Below are positions 45,949 through 54,340 of a stretch of 64,000 nucleotides of DNA, piece by piece. The DNA is taken from assembly GCA_028724585.1 (NCBI GenBank), contig JAQYCQ010000039.1:60632-124631 (forward strand). The letters run 5' to 3'. Below the pieces are notes generated by a model. It made no database searches, had not been told where the DNA came from, and saw only the letters and a program-made list of their open reading frames with translations. The stretch comes from Bacillota bacterium. GTDB taxonomy: Bacteria > Bacillota > Clostridia > Peptostreptococcales > Anaerovoracaceae. The stretch's first letter is position 1; each line of letters opens with the position of its first letter. The position numbers and the translations under genes were made by a program.

Positions 45949-46483
45949 AGATAGAAAAAAAGACTCGGCCGCTTACCGGGTGGCGCTTTCTGCTGTGCTC
46001 ACAGCGCTGGCTATGATATTCTCTTATGTGGAAGCGATACTGCCTTTCAATTTCGGCATACCGGGCGTAAAGCTGGGCCTGTCCAATCTGGTGGTCCTGG
46101 TCGCTCTCTACAGCCTGGGCGCGGGCTATGCTTTCGCCATAAACATGACCAGGATAGTGCTGTCGGGACTTCTCTTCGGCGGAGTCTCCGCCATGCTCTA
46201 CAGTCTGGCGGGAGGCCTGCTGAGCTTCGCCGTTATGTTAATATTAATGAAGACAGATATTTTCAGTCCTATAGGGGTGAGTACAGCGGGCGGCGTATCT
46301 CACAACATAGGCCAGCTGACCGTGGCGGCCCTGATAACAGAGACGCCTAAGATATATCTTTACCTTCCTGTTCTGCTGATATCGGGCACGGTCACGGGCA
46401 TACTGCTGGGAACGGCCGCGGCTCTCATACTGCAGCGCATGGGAGCCATCGTCCGCGGAGCGGACAAAATAGAAAGGAGATGA
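45938..46483 (+). CDS. Gx transporter family membrane protein
   Basis: A 181-residue polytopic protein with a Gly-rich pattern and five to six spans ([39 protein letters not shown]). It matches the family once called heptaprenyl diphosphate synthase component I, now Gx transporters, which resemble ECF S-components. The ATG at 45938 has CGGAGGTGAG upstream; the ORF extends back but without initiation signals. The solute is unknown. The 3' end includes a CGGAG-core palindrome encoding VRGAD. Confidence 0.8.
   Translation: MQGRDRKKDSAAYRVALSAVLTALAMIFSYVEAILPFNFGIPGVKLGLSNLVVLVALYSLGAGYAFAINMTRIVLSGLLFGGVSAMLYSLAGGLLSFAVMLILMKTDIFSPIGVSTAGGVSHNIGQLTVAALITETPKIYLYLPVLLISGTVTGILLGTAAALILQRMGAIVRGADKIERR
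46451..46465. repeat. CGGAG-core palindrome in Gx transporter 3' end
   Basis: GTCCGCGGAGCGGAC, identical to the 24274 and 16876 copies, encodes VRGAD close to the C-terminus. Confidence 0.7.
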
Positions 46484-47205
46484 TGAAAACGGTTCATATC
46501 GTACTGGATTTTGAGATGAATCCTGTTTCAAGAGAGGAAAGGGAGAAAAACCGCGAGAACAAGCATCAGAAACACGGCAGAAGGCTGCAGAGCGAGATCA
46601 TAGAGATAGGCGCCGTAAAGCTGGCTGAAGACGGATGTCGCAGGATAGATGAGTTCAGCATACTTGTAAAGCCGGCCCTTAACGATGTGGTGGAGAAAAA
46701 GATAGAAAGCCTGACCGGCATCTGCACCGAAGACCTGACTGATGCCGTCGGCTACGAAGAAGCCATGGAAAAGTTCTCGGAATGGATCGGAAACGACGAG
46801 CATGCGCGCATATACAGCTGGTCTACGTCTGATTCAAACCAGATAAAATGCGAATGCGTCTTTAAGAACGTGGAATTCCCTGAAAACATGACCGACTGGG
46901 TGGATTTCCAGGAGATGTTCCCCAGAGAGACCGGCATCCAGATAAAGCGCCAGATGTCACTGGAATACGCTGCGGAGCTGGCAGGCATAGATTTCGACGA
47001 TGAATCAGCTCACAGAGCGCTGTACGACGCCGAGAAGACAGCGGAGCTGGTCCAGATGGTGCTTACGGGAGATTACAGGGAGAAGATGAAGAACGTCACG
47101 GGAGTGCTCAAGTCCGATGTCGAGACCAGCACAGCTTCCATGGCAGATAAGCTCGGGCCTAAATACGCGGAGCTCATGAAGCGTTTCAGCGAAAGCCAGG
47201 CTTAG
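46480..47205 (+). CDS. DEDDh-type 3'-5' exonuclease (KapD/DnaQ-like)
   Basis: A 241-residue exonuclease-fold protein. Exo I is in IVLDFEMNP (Asp, Glu), exo II near YSWSTSD and exo III in HRALYDAEKTAELV (His and Asp of DEDDh). The EIIEIGAVKL strand is typical of DnaQ-like RNases and DNases. It could act on RNA or DNA ends. The start overlaps the upstream stop (AGGAGATGATG). A strong terminator follows, ending the dnaX operon. Confidence 0.85.
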   Translation: MMKTVHIVLDFEMNPVSREEREKNRENKHQKHGRRLQSEIIEIGAVKLAEDGCRRIDEFSILVKPALNDVVEKKIESLTGICTEDLTDAVGYEEAMEKFSEWIGNDEHARIYSWSTSDSNQIKCECVFKNVEFPENMTDWVDFQEMFPRETGIQIKRQMSLEYAAELAGIDFDDESAHRALYDAEKTAELVQMVLTGDYREKMKNVTGVLKSDVETSTASMADKLGPKYAELMKRFSESQA

Positions 47206-47248
47206 ACGAACGGGGGAAGATTATCAATATATAAACAAAAACAAAGAA

Positions 47249-47275
47249 AAACGCCGGAGACGGCGTTTTTTTTAT
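47249..47275 (+). terminator. Rho-independent terminator ending the dnaX operon
   Basis: AACGCCG GAGA CGGCGTT stem-loop followed by eight T. Confidence 0.92.
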
Positions 47276-47313
47276 GTGTAAAATACGTGTTTTTATCTTG
47301 CTGCTCGTTTTAC

Positions 47314-47347
47314 GCGCGCTCCGCGCGCCATGGCGGCCGCAGGCCGC
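47314..47347. repeat. Two adjacent short palindromes
   Basis: GCGCGCTCCGCGCGC (47314-47328) and GCGGCCGCAGGCCGC (47333-47347), each with six-base arms. The second has the variant centre GCA. They separate the terminator from the convergent NUDIX gene. The paired arrangement recalls those at 37807 and 51909. Confidence 0.65.
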
Positions 47348-47355
47348 GAAAAACG

Positions 47356-47970
47356 CTAGTCCTGATACATCTGTGTGAGCAGGATCAGGTTATTGAGTAT
47401 GCGCGCTGTGAGCCCCCAGATGCCGAACCCGTTGTATTCCCAGTAAAGTGTCACTCCGTAAGGTGTTTCTACGCTCAGGTGTTTCTGGAGGACTTCAGGA
47501 AGGGATTCGTCGTTTTCTATGCTCATCTTGTATGAGTAGCGTTCCGGCTCCTTGTTCATGAGGAAAGACATAGGCACGGTGAACACCTGCTGCACCTCGG
47601 CGCTGGTCTTTATGTTTTTATAGGCGTAATCGCTCAGGAGACCTACGAAGGGCTTCACGAGACGGCCGCCCTGGATCCTTTCGCGGGGAAGCTCGCCCAG
47701 TATCTTTACTGATTCGGGAGTGACGCCTATCTCCTCGACGGTCTCGCGGAGGACAGCGTCTATAGACCTTTCGCCGCTTTCGAGATGTCCACCGGGGAAG
47801 GCTACTTCTCCGGGCTGGCTGACAGTGTCTGACCTGACCTCAAAAAGGACTTCCCAGCCGGCATCTGTATTTACCATAGGCACGAGCACCGACGACGATG
47901 TGTCTTTTCTGGGAAGCTTGAACTCGAGAGCTCTCTTGAGCTTTCTCTCTGTTATGTCATTTGATCTCAT
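47356..47970 (-). CDS. NUDIX hydrolase, CoA pyrophosphatase type
   Basis: About 204 residues. The NUDIX box GGHLESGERSIDAVLRETVE, continuing EIGV, is preceded by the LLFEVRS...QPGEVAFPGG pattern characteristic of CoA diphosphatases (NudL/NUDT7 type), which split CoA into 3',5'-ADP and phosphopantetheine. The ATG at 47970 is preferred because AAAGGA is eleven bases upstream; at 47982 the site would be too close. It is monocistronic. Confidence 0.85.
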   Translation of the reverse strand: MRSNDITERKLKRALEFKLPRKDTSSSVLVPMVNTDAGWEVLFEVRSDTVSQPGEVAFPGGHLESGERSIDAVLRETVEEIGVTPESVKILGELPRERIQGGRLVKPFVGLLSDYAYKNIKTSAEVQQVFTVPMSFLMNKEPERYSYKMSIENDESLPEVLQKHLSVETPYGVTLYWEYNGFGIWGLTARILNNLILLTQMYQD

Positions 47971-47989
47971 ATATATACACATCCTTTCA

Positions 47990-48070
47990 TCCGCGTCCGC
48001 GGGAGACGGACCGGAATGGCTGAAAAGACCGCCTGAGTGATCGACTTTTTCCGCGTCCGCAGGGGACGGA
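47990..48070. repeat. Pair of near-identical 21-bp hairpin sequences
   Basis: 47990-48010 and 48050-48070 share TCCGCGTCCGC and GACGGA around a CGGGA/AGGGG centre, each able to fold on itself. A similar sequence is at 54045-54065. They are enclosed by CTGAAAAGACC/GGTCTTTCAG pairing (48020-48085). The rest of 47971-48146 shows no gene. Confidence 0.5.
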
Positions 48071-48146
48071 TGGAGCTGGTCTTTCAGTCACAACGAAATT
48101 ATATCACATATAGCAGCGGTGGGCAGTGTGATATTAGCGGGAAGGA

Positions 48147-48181
48147 TAAAAGAAAAGCCGCGGACCTGGAAGCCCGCGGCT
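48147..48181 (-). terminator. Rho-independent terminator of the superoxide reductase gene
   Basis: AGCCGCGG (48155-48162 side) pairs perfectly with CCGCGGCT. On the minus strand it is followed by TTTTCTTTT. Confidence 0.85.
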
Positions 48182-48223
48182 GAAATAGTCGTATATTAAA
48201 CTGTATATGCTGTATCCGGCGGA

Positions 48224-48604
48224 TTAGATCTCTTTTTTCCAGAGTCCGTGGAGATTGCAGTAAGCATAAGCAGCGAGGAGCTCATCGTCGTCTGTGAGGA
48301 CGAATGAAGCTTCGGGAGCTGATTCCGGCTCGAGCAGCTTTCTCTGGTTGCCTTCCTTAGTCTCGATAGAGATCCACTGGATGTAGTGTTCGCTTGTCAT
48401 AGGATGAACAGCAGCGCCGACCTTTACAGTAACTTTATTGCCGTCTTGCTCGATAACAGGGACATGCTTCTCTGCTGAAGCGTCTACCTCTCCAGGGATG
48501 ATCTCGTCCATAGGGCTTCCGCAGCATGAAACTCTGCATCCACTGTCCTCTACTACCGCATAGATATTACCGCATTTGCTGCACTTGAAAAATCTCTGAG
48601 CCAT
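48224..48604 (-). CDS. Superoxide reductase (desulfoferrodoxin)
   Basis: A 126-residue 2Fe-type superoxide reductase that reduces superoxide to peroxide without making oxygen, a common defence of strict anaerobes. The N-terminal desulforedoxin centre uses CSKCG and SCCGSPM. The catalytic Fe(His)4Cys site is visible as EKHVPVIE, HPMTSEHYI and CNLHGLW. The ATG at 48604 has AAAGGA upstream. It has its own promoter and terminator. Electrons probably come from rubredoxin or a flavoprotein elsewhere. Confidence 0.95.
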   Translation of the reverse strand: MAQRFFKCSKCGNIYAVVEDSGCRVSCCGSPMDEIIPGEVDASAEKHVPVIEQDGNKVTVKVGAAVHPMTSEHYIQWISIETKEGNQRKLLEPESAPEASFVLTDDDELLAAYAYCNLHGLWKKEI

Positions 48605-48673
48605 ATCCGTATCCTTTCTTTTAATACAACTGCCGGTAAGCTCCGGCATGGGTTTGCTATCACTCTTATAAAA

Positions 48674-48702
48674 AGTTTAATAGCCGGAGTTGAAACAGTC
48701 AA
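48674..48702 (-). promoter_or_regulatory. Candidate promoter of the superoxide reductase gene
   Basis: On the minus strand: TTGACT (48702-48697), 17-bp spacer, TAAACT (48679-48674), ~70 bp before the start codon. Confidence 0.45.
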
Positions 48703-48794
48703 GCGTTACTTGCTTGTCAATCTCTGTGTCTGTGTAAACCTGTCAGATGCTGTGATAGGCCTTGATCTGCCGAAAGATGATACGCATATAGGGA

Positions 48795-48826
48795 CAGAGA
48801 CCGCGGCCAGATGGACACGGTCTCTG
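48795..48826. terminator. Hairpin downstream of the alcohol dehydrogenase gene
   Basis: CAGAGACCG (48795-48803) pairs with CGGTCTCTG (48818-48826). There is no strong T-run on either side, so termination is uncertain. Confidence 0.35.
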
Positions 48827-48894
48827 AATATAAAAGGTTTTGGATTTGGAGTTTGCAAAATCGTGTTTCAGGAAGAGCCTGGGCTCCGTCCTGT

Positions 48895-50064
48895 CTATAA
48901 AGCCAGCTTCAGGATATCCTTGAAGCGCTGTTCATCCAGAAGGACGTAATGCCCGACCGGATCCTTTCCGTTGTGTGTAGCCTGAGCTGCCATCTGGTCG
49001 AAATGCTCAGTGCCTATGCCCAGCTCGCTGAGACGAGTCCTGAGATGGAGGACATTCCTGAAGTAGTCCTCCAGGTGATCAGCGGCCTTGAGCGCAAGCT
49101 CTTTTTCGCTCCAGTCGTAAGGGTCGAAGCCGAGTGCCCTCACCGCGAACTGGGCGATCTTGTACGGCTTTACGTCGGCCATATACCTTATCCAGGCCGG
49201 CAGGACTACAGTCATTCCTTCGCCGTGGGTTATATCGTACAGAGCCGAAAGCTCGTGCTCCAGCCTGTGCGAGCCCCAGTCGCCTATCCTTCCTGTATCC
49301 AGCAGGTTGTTGTGGGCTACTGACGCTGTCCACTGGATTTCCGCCCTGGCGTCGAAGTCCAGTGGATGTTCCATTACGCGCCTGCCGTTCAGCAGCAGGG
49401 CTTTTACAGCGCCTTCTATCATATAGTCTGTCAGATCTGTATGGGAGACAGGGCTGAAATATCTTTCGATGAGATGGGAAGCTATGTCGGCAATGCCGGC
49501 AGCCGTCTGGAAAGGCGGGAGTCCCAGCGTATAAGTCGGGTCCATGATGGCGAACTTAGGAATGATCATGTCGTTCTCGAAGCCTACCTTCAGTGTCCCG
49601 TTGGAGAGGATGGCGGCATTTGATGTTTCGGATCCGCTGGCCGGAAGAGTCGTGACGACTCCTACCGGCAGGACCTTCTCAGGCGGGATCTGCTTCTCGA
49701 AGAAGTTCCAGATATCGCCGTCATAAGGGATGCCCAGGGATACAGCCTTTGCTGTATCTATGGAACTGCCGCCGCCGACAGCCAGTATGAAGTCGACGCC
49801 ATTCTTCCTGCCTTCGTCTATGAGCTCTCTTACCAGCTCTATCCTGGGATTGGGCTGTACGCTTCCGTTCTCGTGGAAGTCTATGCCTTCACGGCTGCAG
49901 GTGTCTTTTACAGCGTCATATATGCCCAGCTCCTTGATAAAATCGCCGCTGTAAACCAGCAGCAGCGATCTTACGTCCAGATCCTTCAGCAGTCCGCCCA
50001 GATTGCTTATGGCGTCTTTTCCGAAGCAGATCCTGGCTGGGTTGTAATAACTGAATGGGATCAT
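48895..50064 (-). CDS. Iron-containing alcohol dehydrogenase (group III, butanol dehydrogenase-like)
   Basis: About 389 residues. The NAD(P)-binding region has GGGSSIDTAKA and the GSETSNAAIL strand typical of YqhD/BdhA-like enzymes. Metal ligands are visible in GIADIASHLIERYF (Asp, His) and in HRLEHELSALYDITHGEGM (two His). It reduces aldehydes to alcohols, or the reverse, in the cytoplasm. The ATG at 50064 has AAGGTGA six bases upstream, preferred over a GTG at 50073. It directly follows the AhpD-like gene, so the two are cotranscribed. Confidence 0.9.
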   Translation of the reverse strand: MIPFSYYNPARICFGKDAISNLGGLLKDLDVRSLLLVYSGDFIKELGIYDAVKDTCSREGIDFHENGSVQPNPRIELVRELIDEGRKNGVDFILAVGGGSSIDTAKAVSLGIPYDGDIWNFFEKQIPPEKVLPVGVVTTLPASGSETSNAAILSNGTLKVGFENDMIIPKFAIMDPTYTLGLPPFQTAAGIADIASHLIERYFSPVSHTDLTDYMIEGAVKALLLNGRRVMEHPLDFDARAEIQWTASVAHNNLLDTGRIGDWGSHRLEHELSALYDITHGEGMTVVLPAWIRYMADVKPYKIAQFAVRALGFDPYDWSEKELALKAADHLEDYFRNVLHLRTRLSELGIGTEHFDQMAAQATHNGKDPVGHYVLLDEQRFKDILKLAL

Positions 50065-50074
50065 TTGATTCACC

Positions 50075-50629
50075 TTATTTACTGCTGTTTCTCCATGTAG
50101 CAGGCTTGAACTGGTCCTTGATAGGGAGGAGCCTGTCGTCTATGTTTATCTGGAGTACTGAGTTGAAGTTGTTTGTAGCGATCATCTGAGCGCCGAAGCC
50201 TACTACAGCTACGATCTCAGGATCAGTGAAGAATTTCCTGAGCCTGTCGAAGAGCTCGTCTGATACAGCTGTAGGATCCTTTACGATCTGCTGACCGAGT
50301 TCTACGAGAACCTGCTGTCTTTCATTGAGTTCGAGATTTTCAGGATCGAGGCCGAGCTCCCTGATATCGCTGATGAAGAAGAGGGAGCAGAGCATGCAGC
50401 TGTTTGTTGTTGAGATAGCGTGGGCGTAGAAAGTAGCGTCAGTTACGCCGACTACCTGAACGAGTCTGTTCCATGAAGTATACCATGCCATAAAAGCGTC
50501 GTAAGTAGGGTAATCCTGGAGGAGAACTTCCTTCATATTAGTGAGGTTGTTGTTCTTCTTCTGTGAATCCCATGCTTTGAGAGCGTCGCCCTGTAATTTA
50601 TCTCTTGTGATCTGTGGTACTCTTGACAT
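50075..50629 (-). CDS. Carboxymuconolactone decarboxylase/AhpD-like protein
   Basis: A 184-residue all-helical AhpD-fold protein. The redox motif CMLC lies in AISTTNSCMLCSLFFISD, with His four to six residues before it as in AhpD-like thiol peroxidase partners. The family includes peroxidase accessory proteins and gamma-carboxymuconolactone decarboxylases; the CxxC favours a thiol-redox role. AAAAGGAG precedes the ATG at 50629; the frame continues upstream without an initiation site. It is paired with the iron alcohol dehydrogenase. Confidence 0.75.
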   Translation of the reverse strand: MSRVPQITRDKLQGDALKAWDSQKKNNNLTNMKEVLLQDYPTYDAFMAWYTSWNRLVQVVGVTDATFYAHAISTTNSCMLCSLFFISDIRELGLDPENLELNERQQVLVELGQQIVKDPTAVSDELFDRLRKFFTDPEIVAVVGFGAQMIATNNFNSVLQINIDDRLLPIKDQFKPATWRNSSK

Positions 50630-50810
50630 TTTGTTTCTCCTTTTTACCGCGGATCCGGATCTGCCGGCCGCGGTCATTTCCAATATAAATATGATAAGTT
50701 CTTTTCTCTGTTGGCCGGATACCTTTATCCGGTATCCGGGTTTCGGCAGCAGATAAAAGTGGTGCTGCATTTTATCCGGGACTCTGCCCTGTATGTACCG
50801 CCGGAGCGGC

Positions 50811-50850
50811 GCGCGGAACGACTGCTGCCGAAAGATAGTACGTTCCGCGC
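50811..50850. other. Perfect 10-bp hairpin between metQ and the AhpD-like gene
   Basis: GCGCGGAACG (50811-50820) pairs with CGTTCCGCGC (50841-50850). It is followed on the plus strand by TTTGTGTTGTGTG, on the minus strand by no T-run. It may bound the met operon. The remainder of 50630-50894 shows no gene. Confidence 0.5.
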
Positions 50851-50894
50851 TTTGTGTTGTGTGTTTATCTGTGTGCTTGACTGTCTTGCTTGTA

Positions 50895-51809
50895 TTATTC
50901 AGCTGAGCTGTCGGCTGAGGAATCAGCTGCTGTGTCCACGTCTGCAGGAACTACAGCGCCGTCGTAATTCTTATTGATGAAGTCCTTTATCTCCTTGCTC
51001 TGGAGAACCTTGACGAGCTTCTTGACAGCTTCGTTGTCCTTGTTTTCAGATGTTACAGCTACGATGTTCGCGTAAGTCTGGGCAGCGACAGAATCGCTCT
51101 TCTCGGCTGCGAGGGCATCCTTCACATGGAGTCCGCCTTCTATAGCGTAGTTGCCGTTGATAACAGCGATATCAACATCCTGGAGAGAACGTGTCAGCTG
51201 TTCAGGAGCTATCTCCTTGAACTGCAGGTTCTTAGGGTTCTCAGTGATGTTCTGGGTAGTGACGTTGATATTGGAAGGGTCGTCCAGCTTGAGGAGTCCC
51301 TGGTCAGCGAGGAGCAGGAGAGCTCTTGCCTCGTTTGTAGTGTTGTTAGGAACAGCTACGACAGCGCCGTCCTTGAGGTCGTCGAGGCTCTTTGTCTTGC
51401 CTGCGTAGATGCCGAAAGGCTCGTAGTGTATAGCGCCTGCTGAAACGAGATCAGCGTCGTTCTGCTTATTGAAGTCTTCCATGAACGGAACGTGCTGGAA
51501 GTAGTTGGCGTCTATTTCGCCTGCCTTGAGGCTGGTGTTAGGAGTTACTGTATCCTCCATCTCTACGATTTGGAGATCAACGCCCTCTTTAGCGAGTATA
51601 GGCTTAGCCTGTTCGAGGATCTCAGCGTGAGGTGTAGGGGAAGCTCCTACCTTGAGAGTTACCTTCTGTCCTGAAGATGTGCTTGAGTCAGCTGAAGATG
51701 CAGCTGCCGAACCGCCTGATGACGAGCTTGAGCTGCCGCATGCTGTGAATGTTGCTGCGGCAAGTGCCGCAATGAGTAAACCAGCGAGTATCTTTGTTCT
51801 TCTTTTCAT
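50895..51809 (-). CDS. metQ: Methionine ABC transporter substrate-binding lipoprotein
   Basis: A 304-residue NlpA/MetQ lipoprotein. A lipoprotein signal peptide ends in TFTACGSSSS, where the Cys is lipidated, followed by a Ser/Ala linker and the MetQ domain (VGASPTPHAEILEQAKPIL; DANYFQHVPFMEDF; VVAVPNNTTNEARALLLL). It binds D/L-methionine outside the membrane. It is the last gene of metN-metI-metQ, 144 bp after metI; that gap holds two palindromes. Confidence 0.93.
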   Translation of the reverse strand: MKRRTKILAGLLIAALAAATFTACGSSSSSSGGSAAASSADSSTSSGQKVTLKVGASPTPHAEILEQAKPILAKEGVDLQIVEMEDTVTPNTSLKAGEIDANYFQHVPFMEDFNKQNDADLVSAGAIHYEPFGIYAGKTKSLDDLKDGAVVAVPNNTTNEARALLLLADQGLLKLDDPSNINVTTQNITENPKNLQFKEIAPEQLTRSLQDVDIAVINGNYAIEGGLHVKDALAAEKSDSVAAQTYANIVAVTSENKDNEAVKKLVKVLQSKEIKDFINKNYDGAVVPADVDTAADSSADSSAE

Positions 51810-51908
51810 TTTTTTCTCCCTCCGGATTTTCCTTAAATCAAAAGTGAAAATGGTTTTATGTAAATAAAATTGCAGCCTGTATTGTGTGAAGCGCAGAGCG
51901 CTGTTTCC

Positions 51909-51941
51909 GCCGGCTCCGCCGGCGCTGCGCGCGGAGCGCGC
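51909..51941. repeat. Two adjacent CGGAG-core palindromes between metI and metQ
   Basis: GCCGGCTCCGCCGGC (51909-51923) and GCGCGCGGAGCGCGC (51927-51941), each with six-base perfect arms, in opposite orientation of the centre. They lie within an operon, where they could protect or process the message. Confidence 0.7.
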
Positions 51942-51953
51942 CTGTCATATGTG

Positions 51954-52607
51954 CTAGTCGTGCTTATTGCTGCTGGCGAGCTTTGTACCGATCTCCTGAA
52001 CCACCTGAACTATGACTATCAGGATCACTACTGTTACCAGGAGTATTTCGGTATCGTATCTGTAGTAGCCGTATCTTACGGCTATATCGCCGAGTCCGCC
52101 GCCTCCTACGAAGCCTGCCATCGCCGAGTATCCGAGGATAGTCAGGAAGTTGATAGTAGCTCCTAGGATCAGCGAAGGAACAGCCTCAGGCAGTATGAAG
52201 AGCCTGATGACCTGCCAGGGAGAAGCTCCCATGGCCAGTGCCGATTCCTTGATGCCTGCCGGTACTTCCTGCAGCGACTGCTCTACCATCCTGGCTACTA
52301 TAGGAATGGTGCCTATGGTAAGAGGTACACATGTAGCGGCTGTGCCGAGCGATGTGCCGACTATGAATCTGGTTACCGGGATCAGCAGTACCAGCAGGAT
52401 CAGAAACGGAATGGAGCGGACGATGTTGACTATCGCGCCTATCACTCCGTAGACCGCCTTGTTCTGGTGAAGTCCCTGAGGTCCGGTGAACGAGAGGATG
52501 ACTCCCATCGGAAGTCCGATGATATATGTGATCATGGTTGAGACTACGCTCATCTCGAGCGTCTCCAGAAAACCCTGGCCTATGAGGTCCCATGGAATCG
52601 AACCCAT
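51954..52607 (-). CDS. metI: Methionine ABC transporter permease
   Basis: A 217-residue MetI permease with five membrane spans and the EAA-like coupling motif near ESALAMGASPWQVIRLFILPEA. The start overlaps the metN stop by one base (TAATG), with AAAGGGGG upstream. Confidence 0.94.
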   Translation of the reverse strand: MGSIPWDLIGQGFLETLEMSVVSTMITYIIGLPMGVILSFTGPQGLHQNKAVYGVIGAIVNIVRSIPFLILLVLLIPVTRFIVGTSLGTAATCVPLTIGTIPIVARMVEQSLQEVPAGIKESALAMGASPWQVIRLFILPEAVPSLILGATINFLTILGYSAMAGFVGGGGLGDIAVRYGYYRYDTEILLVTVVILIVIVQVVQEIGTKLASSNKHD

Positions 52608-53641
52608 TATGCAGACGCCCCCTTTTCTGTAACTTCAGTGATAGATACTCCGTCTTTTCTCAGCGAAGCTATGATCTTCTCATCGGCTTCGTCGGGTCCC
52701 GGAAGCTCAGCTATCATCTGCCCGAAGGCCTGTCCGTTTATGCTGCTGGTGTTGGCCTCCAGGATATTTATGCTGTATCCTGTTCTCTGTATCACATTTG
52801 CCAGGATAGGCTCGTTGGCGCTGTGGCCGTCGAAGGCTATCCTTATGAGGCGCCTGCCTGTGTAGTCGAACGGATTCAGCTCATCCGCGCCTTCCGGATA
52901 TACCAGCTGTCTGCCGACATCCGACTGAGGGTTGGTAAAGATATCGTGTACCGATCCTATCTCCTCGAGATGTCCGTGGTTGATGATCGCCACCTTTGTG
53001 CAGATCTTTTCCACTACCTTCATCTCGTGGGTGATGATCACTATGGTCACGCCCAGTTCCCTGTTTATCTTCTGCAGCAGATCCAGGATCTCGCCTGTTA
53101 TCTTAGGGTCGAGAGCGCTGGTCGCTTCGTCGCAGAGGAGAACCTCCGGATCTGTCGAAAGCGCTCTGGCGATGGCGACTCTCTGCTTCTGTCCGCCGGA
53201 GAGCTGAGCCGGATAGGCGTCGGCTTTATCAGCCAGCCCTACGATCTCCAGCATCTCCTTAGCTTTTTCTATCTGCTTTTCCTTAGGCGCTCCAGCTACT
53301 TTGAGAGCCATCATCACATTCTTGATGACCGATTTCTGCATCAGCAGGTTGAAGCCCTGGAATATCATCCCTATCGACTGCCTTTCCTTCCTTAGTTTGG
53401 CCGCCGGCAGGGTCTTTAGATCTTTGCCGTTGAAATAAACGGCTCCGTCTGATACATCTTCGAGCCTGTTCAGGGTCCTGACCAGCGTGCTCTTTCCGGC
53501 TCCGCTCATTCCGATGATCCCGAATATGTCGCCCTTTTCTATCTCCAGGCTTATGTCGTCGAGGGCTTTTACCTCGTTCTTTCCGTCGCTGAAGACCTTT
53601 GAGACATGCTCCAGACGGAATACTGTCTGTCTGTCACTCAT
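52607..53641 (-). CDS. metN: Methionine ABC transporter ATP-binding protein with NIL domain
   Basis: A 344-residue ATPase: GMSGAGKST (Walker A), LSGGQKQRVAIARAL (signature), LLCDEATSALD (Walker B), and His in IIITHEMKV. After ~residue 265 comes the NIL/ACT-like domain (RIAFDGHSANEPIL), which senses methionine and causes trans-inhibition. GGAG and AAGG lie before the ATG. No SAM riboswitch or T-box was recognisable in the ~90-base leader. Confidence 0.95.
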   Translation of the reverse strand: MSDRQTVFRLEHVSKVFSDGKNEVKALDDISLEIEKGDIFGIIGMSGAGKSTLVRTLNRLEDVSDGAVYFNGKDLKTLPAAKLRKERQSIGMIFQGFNLLMQKSVIKNVMMALKVAGAPKEKQIEKAKEMLEIVGLADKADAYPAQLSGGQKQRVAIARALSTDPEVLLCDEATSALDPKITGEILDLLQKINRELGVTIVIITHEMKVVEKICTKVAIINHGHLEEIGSVHDIFTNPQSDVGRQLVYPEGADELNPFDYTGRRLIRIAFDGHSANEPILANVIQRTGYSINILEANTSSINGQAFGQMIAELPGPDEADEKIIASLRKDGVSITEVTEKGASA

Positions 53642-53736
53642 TACCTTAATTCTCCAAAACCTAAAAAGCTTTTTAAATAACTTGTCCAGTCCGGTAAACC
53701 GCTGTACTTCCGCGGCTTTCCCTTTGCTTGATATGC

Positions 53737-53765
53737 ATTATAGGTTTTAAATCATATCGAGTCAA
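53737..53765 (-). promoter_or_regulatory. Sigma-A promoter of metNIQ
   Basis: On the minus strand: TTGACT (53765-53760), 17-bp spacer, TATAAT (53742-53737). Transcription should start near 53730, leaving a ~90-base leader with a CCGCGG...CAGCGG hairpin. Confidence 0.8.
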
Positions 53766-53914
53766 TAGGAATAATGGAAATCTATGTCTTGACAAATGTT
53801 ATGTTTAGTTATAACTTCAGACTATAACACGCACGAACGTTGAAATTTAAAGCTATATCAAAACCAGCCCGAGCTATAGGATGAGGTTATATAGTCCTAA
53901 AGACAGAGCCTGAC

Positions 53915-53929
53915 GACCGCTCCGCGGAC
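53915..53929. repeat. CGGAG-core palindrome (one mismatch)
   Basis: GACCGCTCCGCGGAC, with one unpaired position in the arms. Confidence 0.5.
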
Positions 53930-53989
53930 AGATATTCTGATTTCTTTACATGCATTTATTATCAAAACGACTTTAAATTTTACATAGCA

Positions 53990-54170
53990 GTGTTAATATT
54001 CATCTCGGTTGAGAAAAGCAGGCCCGCATGGGCATAACATAAATATCCGGCCGCAGGGGTCGGATCATCCTTTCGCAAAACAGTTTTTGGCAATTAGCTG
54101 AAAAACATATCATTTTTCTCTTTCTCCATCGGGGGAGAGGCCGAACGGCCTCTTCTTTTTTTTATTTTTG
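53990..54170 (+). ncRNA. Candidate small RNA ending at an orphan terminator
   Basis: A strong plus-strand terminator (54135-54170) lies in a 700-bp gap with no plus-strand gene before it; the neighbour metN runs away on the other strand. Upstream sequence can form several hairpins: GCCCGCATGGGC (54022-54033), ATCCGGCC...GGTCGGAT (54045-54065) and GTTTTT...AAAAAC. Only short frames are present. The 5' end is not fixed; no clear consensus promoter was found and the start given is approximate. No known RNA family was recognised. Confidence 0.35.
54135..54170 (+). terminator. Strong orphan terminator
   Basis: AGAGGCC GAAC GGCCTCT followed by TCTTTTTTTTATTTTT. Confidence 0.9.
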
Positions 54171-54210
54171 AAAAACAGGCAGCCGGGAAAGAAGGAGCAA
54201 ACTGCGGCCC

Positions 54211-54239
54211 TGCCGGAGGCAGCTGTCAGCGGAGCTGAC
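54211..54239. repeat. Two adjacent CGGAG-core palindromes
   Basis: TGCCGGAGGCA (54211-54221) and GTCAGCGGAGCTGAC (54225-54239), upstream of the rbgA promoter. Confidence 0.65.
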
Positions 54240-54244
54240 GCAAG

Positions 54245-54273
54245 TTGCCGGCATAATTTATTTATGTTATGAT
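54245..54273 (+). promoter_or_regulatory. Promoter of rbgA-rnhB
   Basis: TTGCCG (54245-54250), 17-bp spacer, TATGAT (54268-54273). Confidence 0.6.
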
Positions 54274-54340
54274 TTTTGAATATCAATACATGGGAGATAA
54301 CGGCGGAAGCCGTTGATTTTACAGAAGAGCAGGACTATAA

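Noticed and set aside
53642..53736. SAM riboswitch or T-box in the metN leader
   Set aside because: Neither the S-box core nor a T-box AGGGTGG motif is present in the ~90-base leader.
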